Part shown: positions 35,208 to 41,803 of the stretch, one piece after another
How positions within the stretch are numbered: position 1 is the stretch's first letter
How the letters are laid out: every line of letters starts with the position of its first letter
DNA from: an uncultured Eisenbergiella sp.
GTDB lineage: Bacteria > Bacillota > Clostridia > Lachnospirales > Lachnospiraceae
Length of the DNA stretch: 64,000 nt
Reading direction: 5' to 3'
Assembly (NCBI GenBank): GCA_910585455.1
Contig: CAJUEL010000011.1
Location: 47,736-111,735 of the forward strand
The notes under the pieces: generated by a model
What the model was told of the DNA's origin: nothing
Database searches by the model: none
What the model saw: the letters and a program-made list of their open reading frames with translations, nothing else
Program-made: the position numbers and the translations under genes

Positions 35208-35361
35208 ATACGGCAGGAAACAAAGTTTCCTGCCGTATAAAAACAGACGTTAATGCGTACTCGCGCGAGAGGAAGAAGCTGCCTGTCGGCAGCCGCGCTC
35301 GACGCGGCGCGTGCGCTTTGCGCACACTTTTGTATACGATAGGAACCTTCGTTTCCTATAG
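35203..35361. repeat. Nested-hairpin repeat element, copy A
   Basis: A palindrome TTTTTATACGGCAGGAAAC / GTTTCCTGCCGTATAAAAA (35203-35243) is followed by a core from ACGTTAATGCGTACTCGCGCG to TTTGCGCACACTTTT (35248-35332) and a second palindrome ending GTTTCCTATAG (35361). The core holds smaller hairpins such as CTGCCTGTCGGCAG and CCGCG...CGCGG. A second full copy lies at 59878 and a deleted, inverted copy at 61885. Confidence 0.8.
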
Positions 35362-36339
35362 GAGGTGCGCCCGCAGCTCATCCCCGCTTTTGGCGGAAAG
35401 ATATGCCGGAGCGATGTCAAACACGGTCTTTGCGCCGGTTTGTCCTTCCTGATTCATGCGATATGCCGCCCTTGCATAAGCTGCGATGACGGAGCCTGTG
35501 AATTCCGGATTGGAGTCCAGCTTTAAGCTGTACTCGATCACATGGGAATGCTCTTTATGGATGCCGGTATTGCCGGTGCGGAGGACACAGCCGCCGTGGG
35601 GCAGTCCGCTGTGGTCGCGCTTCATTTCCTCCTCCGTGATGAAATGCACCGTTGTGTCATAGTCGGCAAAGTAATTGGGCATGGTCACGATTTCCTGCTC
35701 GATGGCGGCAAGATCCGCGCCTTCTTCGGCAACCACAAAGCATTCCCGCGTGTGCTTCTGCCTGGTGGTAAGCTCCGGATTAGAACCGCTTCTCACCGCC
35801 AAAAGCGCTTCGGGAACCGGAATGGTGTACTGACGGCAGTCCTTAACGCCCGCGATTCTCCTGACCGCGTCGGAATGTCCCTGGGAGACGCCCTTTCCCC
35901 AGAAGGTATAGTCATGTCCTTCGGGCAGGATGCAGTTGGCATACAGTCTGTTTAAGGAAAACATGCCCGGATCCCAGCCGCAGGAAATGATGCCGGTTTT
36001 TCCGGACTTTTTGGCTGCAGCGTCCACCGCCGCAAAGTGCTCCGGGATTCTGGCGTGGGTGTCGAAGCTGTCCACTACGTTGTACATGGCTGCATAGGCA
36101 GGCGTCTGTGCTGGCAGGTCGGTGGCGCTGCCGCCGCACAAAATCAGCACGTCGATTTCCTTTTGCATGTCGTTTAAGGCATCGGCGGATAACACCTTTG
36201 TGCCGGCTGTCTGTACCTTTACGCTGTCCGGGTTGCGCCTGGTGAAGACCGCGGCAAGCTCCATATCGGGATTTTGCATAATGGCGCTTTCTACGCCCTT
36301 TCCAAGATTGCCATATCCAAGAATACCAATTCGAATCAT
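35356..36339 (-). CDS. ddh: meso-Diaminopimelate D-dehydrogenase
   Basis: The NADPH-dependent enzyme makes meso-diaminopimelate directly from tetrahydrodipicolinate, a short lysine and peptidoglycan route. The 327-residue protein opens with IRIGILGYGNLGKGVESAI (Rossmann fold) and contains AVFTRRNPDSV, VDSFDTHARIPEHF, the SCGWDPGMFSLNRL segment, GKGVSQGHSDAVRRI and a C-terminal RTGNTGIHKEHSHVIEYSL. AGGAGA precedes the start on the minus strand. It is a single gene whose 3' end reaches into the repeat at 35203-35361. Confidence 0.95.
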   Translation of the reverse strand: MIRIGILGYGNLGKGVESAIMQNPDMELAAVFTRRNPDSVKVQTAGTKVLSADALNDMQKEIDVLILCGGSATDLPAQTPAYAAMYNVVDSFDTHARIPEHFAAVDAAAKKSGKTGIISCGWDPGMFSLNRLYANCILPEGHDYTFWGKGVSQGHSDAVRRIAGVKDCRQYTIPVPEALLAVRSGSNPELTTRQKHTRECFVVAEEGADLAAIEQEIVTMPNYFADYDTTVHFITEEEMKRDHSGLPHGGCVLRTGNTGIHKEHSHVIEYSLKLDSNPEFTGSVIAAYARAAYRMNQEGQTGAKTVFDIAPAYLSAKSGDELRAHLL

Positions 36340-36642
36340 TTTTTTCTCCTCGCTTTGCAGGTTTTCTTAAAATTCCACCCTATTCTAACACATTTTATTT
36401 TTCCTGTGAACTACTAAATAAATTTTAAGATGGCAGGTGGCAGGAAGCCCCATTTCCGGAATCCGCCGCTAAACTGACTGACATTGGTTCTTTCCAGAAT
36501 ATGTAACTGTCCTTTATATCTTGATGATATATTATACTTTAAACTCGATTGAAAAACATATTCATAAAAATTGTATGGTTGCCTATAAAAGTATGTTATA
36601 ATCAAAACGACAAACAGGAGTTTATTCATTGAAGGGAGATTC

Positions 36643-37068
36643 ATGCTGATGGAAGAAATACAATTTGAATTAGTAGATAATATATTAAGCGCAGAGGATT
36701 TTATTCGGTTAAAGCTGGCAGCTGGATTTATAGAGAGGCCTTTACATCAGGTTGAAGTCGCTCTCAAAAATGGATTATTTAATGTTTCGGCAATATGCGA
36801 TGGAAAGATTGTTGGAATGGGGAGACTTGTTGGCGATGGTGCGATGTATTGGTATTTACAGGAAATTATTGTTCAGCCAGAATATCAGGGAAAAGGCATT
36901 GGAAAAAGTATTGTAAACAGGTTACTGGAGCATATTAAAAGTACTGCTCTCCCGGGAACTATAATAGATGTGGGTCTGACGGCAGTGAAAGGAAAAGAGC
37001 CTTTTTATGAAAAAGCAGGCTTTTCTGTGACTTCAACAGGAATGAGGCAGTTTCTGGAAATATCATAA
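36643..37068 (+). CDS. GNAT-family N-acetyltransferase
   Basis: A 141-residue acetyl-CoA-dependent acyltransferase of unknown substrate. The acetyl-CoA motif A is IIVQPEYQGKGIGKSIVNRL, with VGMGRLVGDGAMYWY before it and EPFYEKAGFSV near the end. GAAGGGAG precedes ATG 36643. The gene is AT-rich relative to ddh and sits at the edge of an acquired segment; a terminator follows at 37161. Confidence 0.85.
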   Translation: MLMEEIQFELVDNILSAEDFIRLKLAAGFIERPLHQVEVALKNGLFNVSAICDGKIVGMGRLVGDGAMYWYLQEIIVQPEYQGKGIGKSIVNRLLEHIKSTALPGTIIDVGLTAVKGKEPFYEKAGFSVTSTGMRQFLEIS

Positions 37069-37160
37069 GGTTTTATGTAATTTCCGGTTTGTAAGCTTTT
37101 TCCATAAGTTTCCCCTGTTTTCAAGGCTTTGTGCTATGCCAGCCTCAAAATATGTATCCT

Positions 37161-37209
37161 TTTCCCTTGTTTTTGCCCTCATGGGCAAGTCACAAGGGAA
37201 AGTTTTTTT
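37161..37209 (+). terminator. Terminator downstream of the GNAT gene
   Basis: TTTCCCTTG pairs with CAAGGGAAA, inner TTGCCC with GGGCAA around TCAT, followed by eight T residues after one G. Confidence 0.8.
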
Positions 37210-37218
37210 TATTCAGTT

Positions 37219-37965
37219 TTAATTCATTCCCACAACCTTATCCAAAAGTTTTGCAGATTCCCGCTTTGCCTCTCTTGTAGCGTGTGCATAGACATTCATG
37301 GTAGTGCTTACGTCCGAGTGTCCTAAAAGTTCCTGCACATCTTTTGGCTGTGCCCCGTTTGATAACAGGTTCGTTGTGTAGGTGTGCCTTAATGTGTGGA
37401 AGTGGAATCCTTCTAATTCTGGTACTTTCCTTGCCGCTGTCCGGCAGGCTGTTTCTACGGTGGCAGGAAATTCAAAACAGCCGTCTTCCCTAAGACATAC
37501 AAAGGCGATTTCCGTATAATCCTCTGGCACATTCTCTGTCATTCCCAAGTTGTAATACTCATAATGTACCCTGTTCTTTTCCATAACCTCTTTGTAGAAG
37601 TTTCTGTGATAGAGTTCGCCATACTGCATACGGTTTTTAAGCTGCTGTTTCCTTGCTTTCTTCAAGATGTCAGCGAGAGCGTTTCCAAAATCAACGATCC
37701 GGACTTTCTTCCTTTTTGTCGAGCCGATCTCGTGCTTATGGGTAGCGCCGTTGTAGCGGACACTCCTGCGGACTGTCAGGCATTGTTCCTCAAAGTTGAT
37801 ATCCTGCCAAGTCAGCCCTGCCACTTCCCCAAGCCTGAGACCTGTGAAATAGGCTATCTGTACGGGCAGGATTGCGTCTTTACTCTGTTTGCCAAGCTGT
37901 GCAATCAGTTTTTGGTACTGCTCAAATGACAGTGGATTGACCTTGCCGTTGTCAGTGTCCGTTTC
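37219..37965 (-). pseudogene. Tyrosine recombinase (Tn916/Tn1545-like integrase), N-terminally truncated
   Basis: The frame is open from a TAA at 37966-37968 down to 37219 and encodes the catalytic half of a Tn916-type integrase: PVQIAYFTGLRLGEVAGLTW with the first catalytic Arg, KVRIVDFG, the HTLRHTYTTNLLSNG box, LLGHSDVSTTMNVYAHAT with the second His and the Tyr nucleophile. The arm-binding and core-binding N-terminal domains (about 150 residues) are missing and no proper start exists. Loss of the N-terminus coincides with loss of the N-terminus of the divergent mobilization gene, so one deletion probably removed both. Confidence 0.85.
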
Positions 37966-38006
37966 TTACGCAAACAAGTCCATATCGTCCTTTTTATGCC
38001 TCATGA

Positions 38007-38837
38007 CCACTACAGAATAACCCAAAAGCGGAACAGATACAGACAGATAACGGATACCGTATGCGCTGGAATCGTGAGGTTGACAGGGCAATCGTCAGCG
38101 GTGTGGCAGAAACGGAGATACAACAGATAAAAAAAGAGTACATCTCTGACCGCATTAAAGAATCTATTGATGTATTTGGTAATCAGCCGGAACGGTTTGG
38201 AACAATCCTCATGAGTGCTGTTGCGGTGTTGGCTATTTTGATTACAAAGATACTGCAAAAGGCAAGAGAACTGTCTACAAAACTCTTTGATACAGAGCAG
38301 ATGCCAGTGCAAGAACCTGTCCGCCAACCAGCCGAAAAGGAAACATTGGGAAAGCCGAAGATACCGCCCAAGCCTGTCATGCCAGCCGAAGCCGTTGCAT
38401 ATCCGAAGCTGTTTAAGATTTACAAGGAACTGAAACGACAGAATGAGATTATTTTTGAGGCTGAAAAGGAACGTAATACTTTGGAATTTGAGCGTGACGA
38501 CCTGAAAGGACTTGCGAGATTTAGCAAGAAAGGTGAACTGCAAAGCAGGATAGACCGCAAGAATGAGGAAATAGACATTCTGAAAATCAGCTTGTCCGGT
38601 ATTGCCAAAAGATACGGCTATCAGAATGTGCAGGAGTTTTACAGTATTTACCATAAATCCCACAATGCTTATGCGGATTATAGGGAACAAGTAGCTGAAT
38701 AGGAGAAAACCTATGGTGAGAACAGTCAAAGACGGGATAAAAAAAGTGTACTTGAACGGTTGAAAACTTCGCCCCAAAAAGCAGCGAACTATCAGCAGCA
38801 AACAACAATTAAAAACAAAGACAGAGGGGCGAGGTAA
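38007..38837 (+). pseudogene. C-terminal remnant of a mobilization/relaxase-type protein with in-frame amber stop
   Basis: The frame is open from 38007, with the first ATG at 38061, and stops at TAG 38700-38702. The same frame continues after the TAG for 44 codons (EKTYGENSQRRDKK ... NKDRGAR) to TAA at 38835, so the stop is probably a point mutation. The protein is charged and helical with a predicted coiled coil (about 130-200). Position beside a broken integrase and the basic tail suggest the C-terminus of a relaxase (MobA/MobL kind) of a mobilizable element, but no relaxase motif survives. The identification is moderate. Confidence 0.5.
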
Positions 38838-38906
38838 TTGCCCCTTTTGTCATATACAGATGTTTTTACATACGAATATCAATGAATATCCGTCACAACA
38901 TTAGCC

Positions 38907-38935
38907 TTGAAAAAGTAGAATATATAGGATATAAT
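38907..38935 (+). promoter_or_regulatory. Promoter of the ExbB/ExbD-like operon
   Basis: TTGAAA (38907-38912), 17-base spacer, TATAAT (38930-38935). It lies about 84 bases before the first gene. Confidence 0.8.
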
Positions 38936-39018
38936 AAAATGTCAAATTTTGTACTTTTATTAGACAAAGCTTTCTGCGAAAGAACCTCAAATACAAGATA
39001 ACAAAGGAGATATTTTAT

Positions 39019-39522
39019 ATGAATAAGCTAATGGACATTCTGGTAAATTTCCTTGCGGTGATGTTTTACGAGGCTGGGAATTGGATTATAATTGTGTTTG
39101 CAGGTGTAAACGTGTTTTTCTATTTTCGAACTAAAAGAGCAATAAAAAAGACAGACGATATATTTCATCCTAGAAATGATAAAGTTAATAGAGTAAGTGC
39201 TAGGATGCAATGGAGTCCTGATGAAATTTCAAAATTGAAAGATATGCGTAAAGGATTGGTTAAACAATATACATGGTATGCAAATATTACAGCTATATTT
39301 CCACTATTAGGGATTTTAGGTACGGTAGCGGCACTTGTTACATATTCTGATGTGACTATGATGGAAAATTTTATGGTTGCATTAAGTACTACTCTTTTAG
39401 GTGTTTTTTGTGCTATCGTTTTCAAGGGTATTGATGCAGGACTTTCCGGTCCTCTGGATGTAATTATTGAAGATGCAGATTATGTAATTCATGAATATGA
39501 GAAAAAAGAGGCACAGGAATGA
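39019..39522 (+). CDS. MotA/TolQ/ExbB-like proton-channel family protein
   Basis: A 167-residue membrane protein with three likely membrane segments (about 21-38, 89-109, 117-137), as in ExbB/TolQ. The second and third carry the family pattern: TAIFPLLGILGTVAALV, then NFMVALSTTLLGVFCAIVFKGID. The cytoplasmic loop (about 40-85) is charged. AAAGGAG precedes the start, and the stop overlaps the next gene in an ATGA junction. In known systems such proteins form a pentameric stator with an ExbD/MotB partner and use the proton or sodium gradient to move something in or on the envelope. No flagellar, TonB or Tol genes are near. It is AT-rich and probably acquired. Confidence 0.75.
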   Translation: MNKLMDILVNFLAVMFYEAGNWIIIVFAGVNVFFYFRTKRAIKKTDDIFHPRNDKVNRVSARMQWSPDEISKLKDMRKGLVKQYTWYANITAIFPLLGILGTVAALVTYSDVTMMENFMVALSTTLLGVFCAIVFKGIDAGLSGPLDVIIEDADYVIHEYEKKEAQE

Positions 39523-40166
39523 GGCATAGCAGAATAAGAAATATTGTAATTGAATTGACCTCGCTTCTTGATGTTGTAATGATTCTAATTTTTGCTGTTA
39601 TGATAAAAAATGCCCAGCTTGTAGAAGCAAACAATCAGAAAGTGAGCGAATTACAACAAGAGAATGCAGCAATGCAGGATGATTTAGCGGAATATGAAGG
39701 AATCTCCGAGGAATTAGCCAATGCATTGGGAAAGCTTGAAGAAGGTGATTTAGAAACTCTATTAGAGAAACTACATAATGCAGAGAATCAACTCGACACC
39801 TACGATTATATGGACGATATTGTTATTGTCTACAATGTTGGATTAGAAAATCGTTATAATAATACTTCAAGATGTATAACTTATGGTCGGGCATCTGATG
39901 AAAACTATAAAACATACAATGCAAAACGAACCGCCGCTGATGAATGGAATTATGCAATAAGCTATTTAAAATTGGATTTGCAAACATTTATAGAAAAAGA
40001 ATTACAAGAAAATGCAGAGGATAAATATATTTATCTTGTTTTTTCTGTTGATATAACAAAAGTATATGCAAATGATTTTGATGATGTTGAAAAAGTATTG
40101 ACGGATTTTGAAACAAAGTATGGTGATAGAGTAAGATACGGACTTAGTATCTCAGAGGGAGAGTGA
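39519..40166 (+). CDS. ExbD/MotB-like membrane protein with coiled coil and extracytoplasmic domain
   Basis: A 215-residue protein with a short basic cytoplasmic start (MRHSRIRN), one membrane segment at about 10-29 that contains Asp18 (TSLLDVVMILIFAVMI), a coiled coil at about 33-82 and an extracytoplasmic domain. A single Asp inside the lone N-terminal helix is the hallmark of ExbD/TolR/MotB stator subunits, where it carries the ion. No OmpA-like peptidoglycan-binding motif is visible, unlike MotB or ZorB. It overlaps the ExbB-like gene by four bases. The function of its external part is unknown. Confidence 0.65.
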   Translation: MRHSRIRNIVIELTSLLDVVMILIFAVMIKNAQLVEANNQKVSELQQENAAMQDDLAEYEGISEELANALGKLEEGDLETLLEKLHNAENQLDTYDYMDDIVIVYNVGLENRYNNTSRCITYGRASDENYKTYNAKRTAADEWNYAISYLKLDLQTFIEKELQENAEDKYIYLVFSVDITKVYANDFDDVEKVLTDFETKYGDRVRYGLSISEGE

Positions 40167-40172
40167 TCCAAA

Positions 40173-40559
40173 ATGAAGAATATAATTATTATTGTTGTAA
40201 TTGTGTTGGTTTTGGCGTGTGTTGGCTTAACAATTGGGTTAGGCGGATTTGGTACTGGTGATGGCAGTGGAGATGGAAATCAAGTTTTAGATGCTTTTGC
40301 AGAAGAAAAGCAAGCCGAAAAACCACAAGATAAAGAAGTAATCATAAAGGTTGAAGAAAATAAGATATATGTTGGAGAAGAAGAGTGTGCAGGTATTGAG
40401 GATTTGACAGACAGAATAAGTAAAATTAATTCCCAAGGAAAGGATACGGAATATGTTTTTGAACATGAGTATGCAATTAAAGCAACTTATGATGAAGTTA
40501 AGGAAACTCTAATGAACTTAGAAGAAACGTTGGGAATATCTATTGATTATGGGGAGTAA
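40173..40559 (+). CDS. Membrane-anchored ExbD-like extracytoplasmic domain protein
   Basis: A 128-residue protein with an N-terminal membrane anchor (about 3-24), a Gly/Asp-rich linker and a compact domain at about 55-128. The domain has the ExbD/TolR periplasmic pattern: a first strand VIIKVEENKIYVGEE, a helix EDLTDRISKIN, then YDEVKETLMNLEETLGI. The C-terminus (ETLGISIDYGE) closely parallels that of the next protein (KTLGIDINYN). It lacks the Asp-bearing ExbD helix, so it seems to be an accessory rather than a stator subunit. It starts seven bases after the previous gene. Confidence 0.55.
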   Translation: MKNIIIIVVIVLVLACVGLTIGLGGFGTGDGSGDGNQVLDAFAEEKQAEKPQDKEVIIKVEENKIYVGEEECAGIEDLTDRISKINSQGKDTEYVFEHEYAIKATYDEVKETLMNLEETLGISIDYGE

Positions 40560-40565
40560 AACAAA

Positions 40566-40973
40566 ATGATACGGAAAACTTATCTTATAATGTGCTTTGC
40601 CGTAATATTATTGCTAGCAGCTTGCGGGAAAAAAGATGAAGAGCCGGAAACAATTGTGGTAGGCAACGGCGGAAATCAGATTGATGTAGATTCCGCAAAT
40701 GCACCTGGCGGTGAGGAAAGCAATGAAGAATCGGATTTGGATATTGGTAGCGAAAAATCTGATACGATTGTTATTATCATAGATTGGGATAAAATTATAA
40801 TCAATGACAGTGAAAATGACAATATTGAAGAAATGAAGGATCAGATTATAAAATCTGGATGTAAAAAGATAGAGTTGCAACATACTGATGCGAACAAGGA
40901 AACATTAGATGAGGTTGTAGATATTCTAAAGGATATTGAGAAAACCTTAGGAATTGATATAAACTATAATTAA
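40566..40973 (+). CDS. Lipoprotein with divergent ExbD-like domain
   Basis: A 135-residue lipoprotein: MIRKTYLIMCFAVILLLAAC gives a lipobox with the lipid-bearing Cys at position 20, then an acidic linker and a domain at about 67-135 with the same order as the preceding protein (IIIDWDKIIIND, then TLDEVVDILKDIEKTLGIDIN). The two probably arose by duplication and may pair. It is the last gene of the four-gene operon; no clear terminator follows. The role is unknown. Confidence 0.6.
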   Translation: MIRKTYLIMCFAVILLLAACGKKDEEPETIVVGNGGNQIDVDSANAPGGEESNEESDLDIGSEKSDTIVIIIDWDKIIINDSENDNIEEMKDQIIKSGCKKIELQHTDANKETLDEVVDILKDIEKTLGIDINYN

Positions 40974-41005
40974 ATTGTAAATACAAATCATATTAAGCAC
41001 AGTGT

Positions 41006-41034
41006 TTGACAATTCCATATAAATTTGCTAGAAT
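41006..41034 (+). promoter_or_regulatory. Strong promoter of the putative antisense RNA
   Basis: TTGACA (41006-41011), 17-base spacer, TAGAAT (41029-41034), reading toward the 3' end of the minus-strand small toxin gene. No coding frame with a ribosome binding site follows. Confidence 0.8.
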
Positions 41035-41040
41035 ATATTT

Positions 41041-41133
41041 ACATAAAGGTACTGCCGATAGACGGCTGGTCCGAATTTAAGCAAACAAAAATAGTCGCCT
41101 TAGTTTTGCGGACGTGGGGCGGCTATTTTTGTG
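41041..41133 (+). ncRNA. Putative antisense RNA antitoxin
   Basis: From the promoter at 41006 an RNA of about 90 bases would run through the shared hairpin at 41087-41130 and stop in its T-run. It is complementary to the 3' end of the toxin transcript. Its first bases, GGTACTGCC ... CGGCTGGTCC (41048-41072), recur in the 5' leader of the toxin mRNA (41332 down to 41302), so both RNAs begin with the same element. Confidence 0.6.
41087..41131. terminator. Bidirectional terminator shared by toxin mRNA and antisense RNA
   Basis: AAAAATAGTCGCC pairs with GGCGGCTATTTTT (one G-U), leaving T-runs on both strands. The toxin stop codon lies inside it. Confidence 0.8.
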
Positions 41134-41227
41134 GTTTATTATTATCCTTGCTTCCTATTGCATATCCGAGTCCAAAGGCTGTCAGGCATAAGCTGATGAC
41201 GGCTATCAGACCTTCTATTGTCAACAT
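41123..41227 (-). CDS. Small membrane peptide, probable type I toxin
   Basis: A 34-residue peptide beginning MLTIEGLIAVISLCLTAFG, with one membrane helix and a charged tail (GSKDNNKPQK). GGAAAGGAGG precedes the ATG by about nine bases on the minus strand. Size and design match the Fst/holin-like toxin class of type I toxin-antitoxin systems. Transcript and antisense RNA converge on a shared bidirectional terminator, as in the enterococcal par locus. A longer frame up to 41335 has no ribosome binding site. Expression is expected from TTGTAG/TAAAAT at 41370-41342. Confidence 0.7.
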   Translation of the reverse strand: MLTIEGLIAVISLCLTAFGLGYAIGSKDNNKPQK

Positions 41228-41341
41228 TGGCAAAGCCCTCCTTTCCCAGATTCCTGCAAGCAGGTTTCTATGTAATCGGAGGGTCACAGTCCCTCCGTAG
41301 AGGAACCAGCCGCCTACCGTTATGGCAGTACCCATATAAAT

Positions 41342-41370
41342 ATTTTATCAGAAAATGTCGGACGCTACAA
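41342..41370 (-). promoter_or_regulatory. Promoter of the small toxin gene
   Basis: On the minus strand TTGTAG (41370-41365), 17-base spacer, TAAAAT (41347-41342). The leader of about 105 bases contains a hairpin CGGAGGG/CCCTCCG (41277-41297) that could restrict translation. Confidence 0.65.
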
Positions 41371-41487
41371 GAGAGATTCCGGCTTTTTTATTTGAAAGAT
41401 ATGACTTTATAGGAAACGGCATAAGTCGTTTTCGTTTGCACGCCGCGAAAGCGGCGATATTTCCTTGTGTAAACGTGTGCATCATGT

Positions 41488-41650
41488 ATTGTTACTTTTC
41501 AAGGGGCGGGGAGAAAGGGCGGGAGGGGCAGACGAAACAACGGGCAGCTGGGCGGGCGGAGGACACAGCCTGTGTCCTCCGCCCGCCCAGCTGCCCGTTG
41601 TTTCGTCTGCCCCTCCCGCCCTTTCTCCCCGCCCCTTGAAAAGTAACAAT
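41488..41650. repeat. Perfect 163-bp palindrome (LIR3)
   Basis: Arms of 81 bp are exact reverse complements around one central base at 41569. The outer ends are ATTGTTACTTTTC and GAAAAGTAACAAT; the arms are GC-rich and strand-asymmetric (purine-rich left, pyrimidine-rich right). It lies between the toxin locus and the ABC importer. The remaining sequence between 41371 and 41803 holds no gene. Confidence 0.9.
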
Positions 41651-41803
41651 GTATTTGTGGAATAAGGCATGGACTGAAAAAAATACTTGCATTTTCCAAA
41701 GAGATTGCATACAATATTCATGCATGCGGCACGCGGACAGGGAATCCTGCCGTCAGCCGGCATGAGACAACTGCATATAGAAATAATCGAAAAGGAGAGA
41801 CAC

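Noticed and set aside
35203..35361. Possible CRISPR or CRISPR-like array
   Set aside because: Repeats are single palindromes with different lengths and no regular spacers; no cas genes are present in the window.
39019..40166. Zorya defence system (ZorAB)
   Set aside because: The ExbB-like protein lacks the long ZorA tail, the partner has no visible OmpA-like domain, and no ZorC/D/E helicase or nuclease is present, so only a general stator relationship is claimed.
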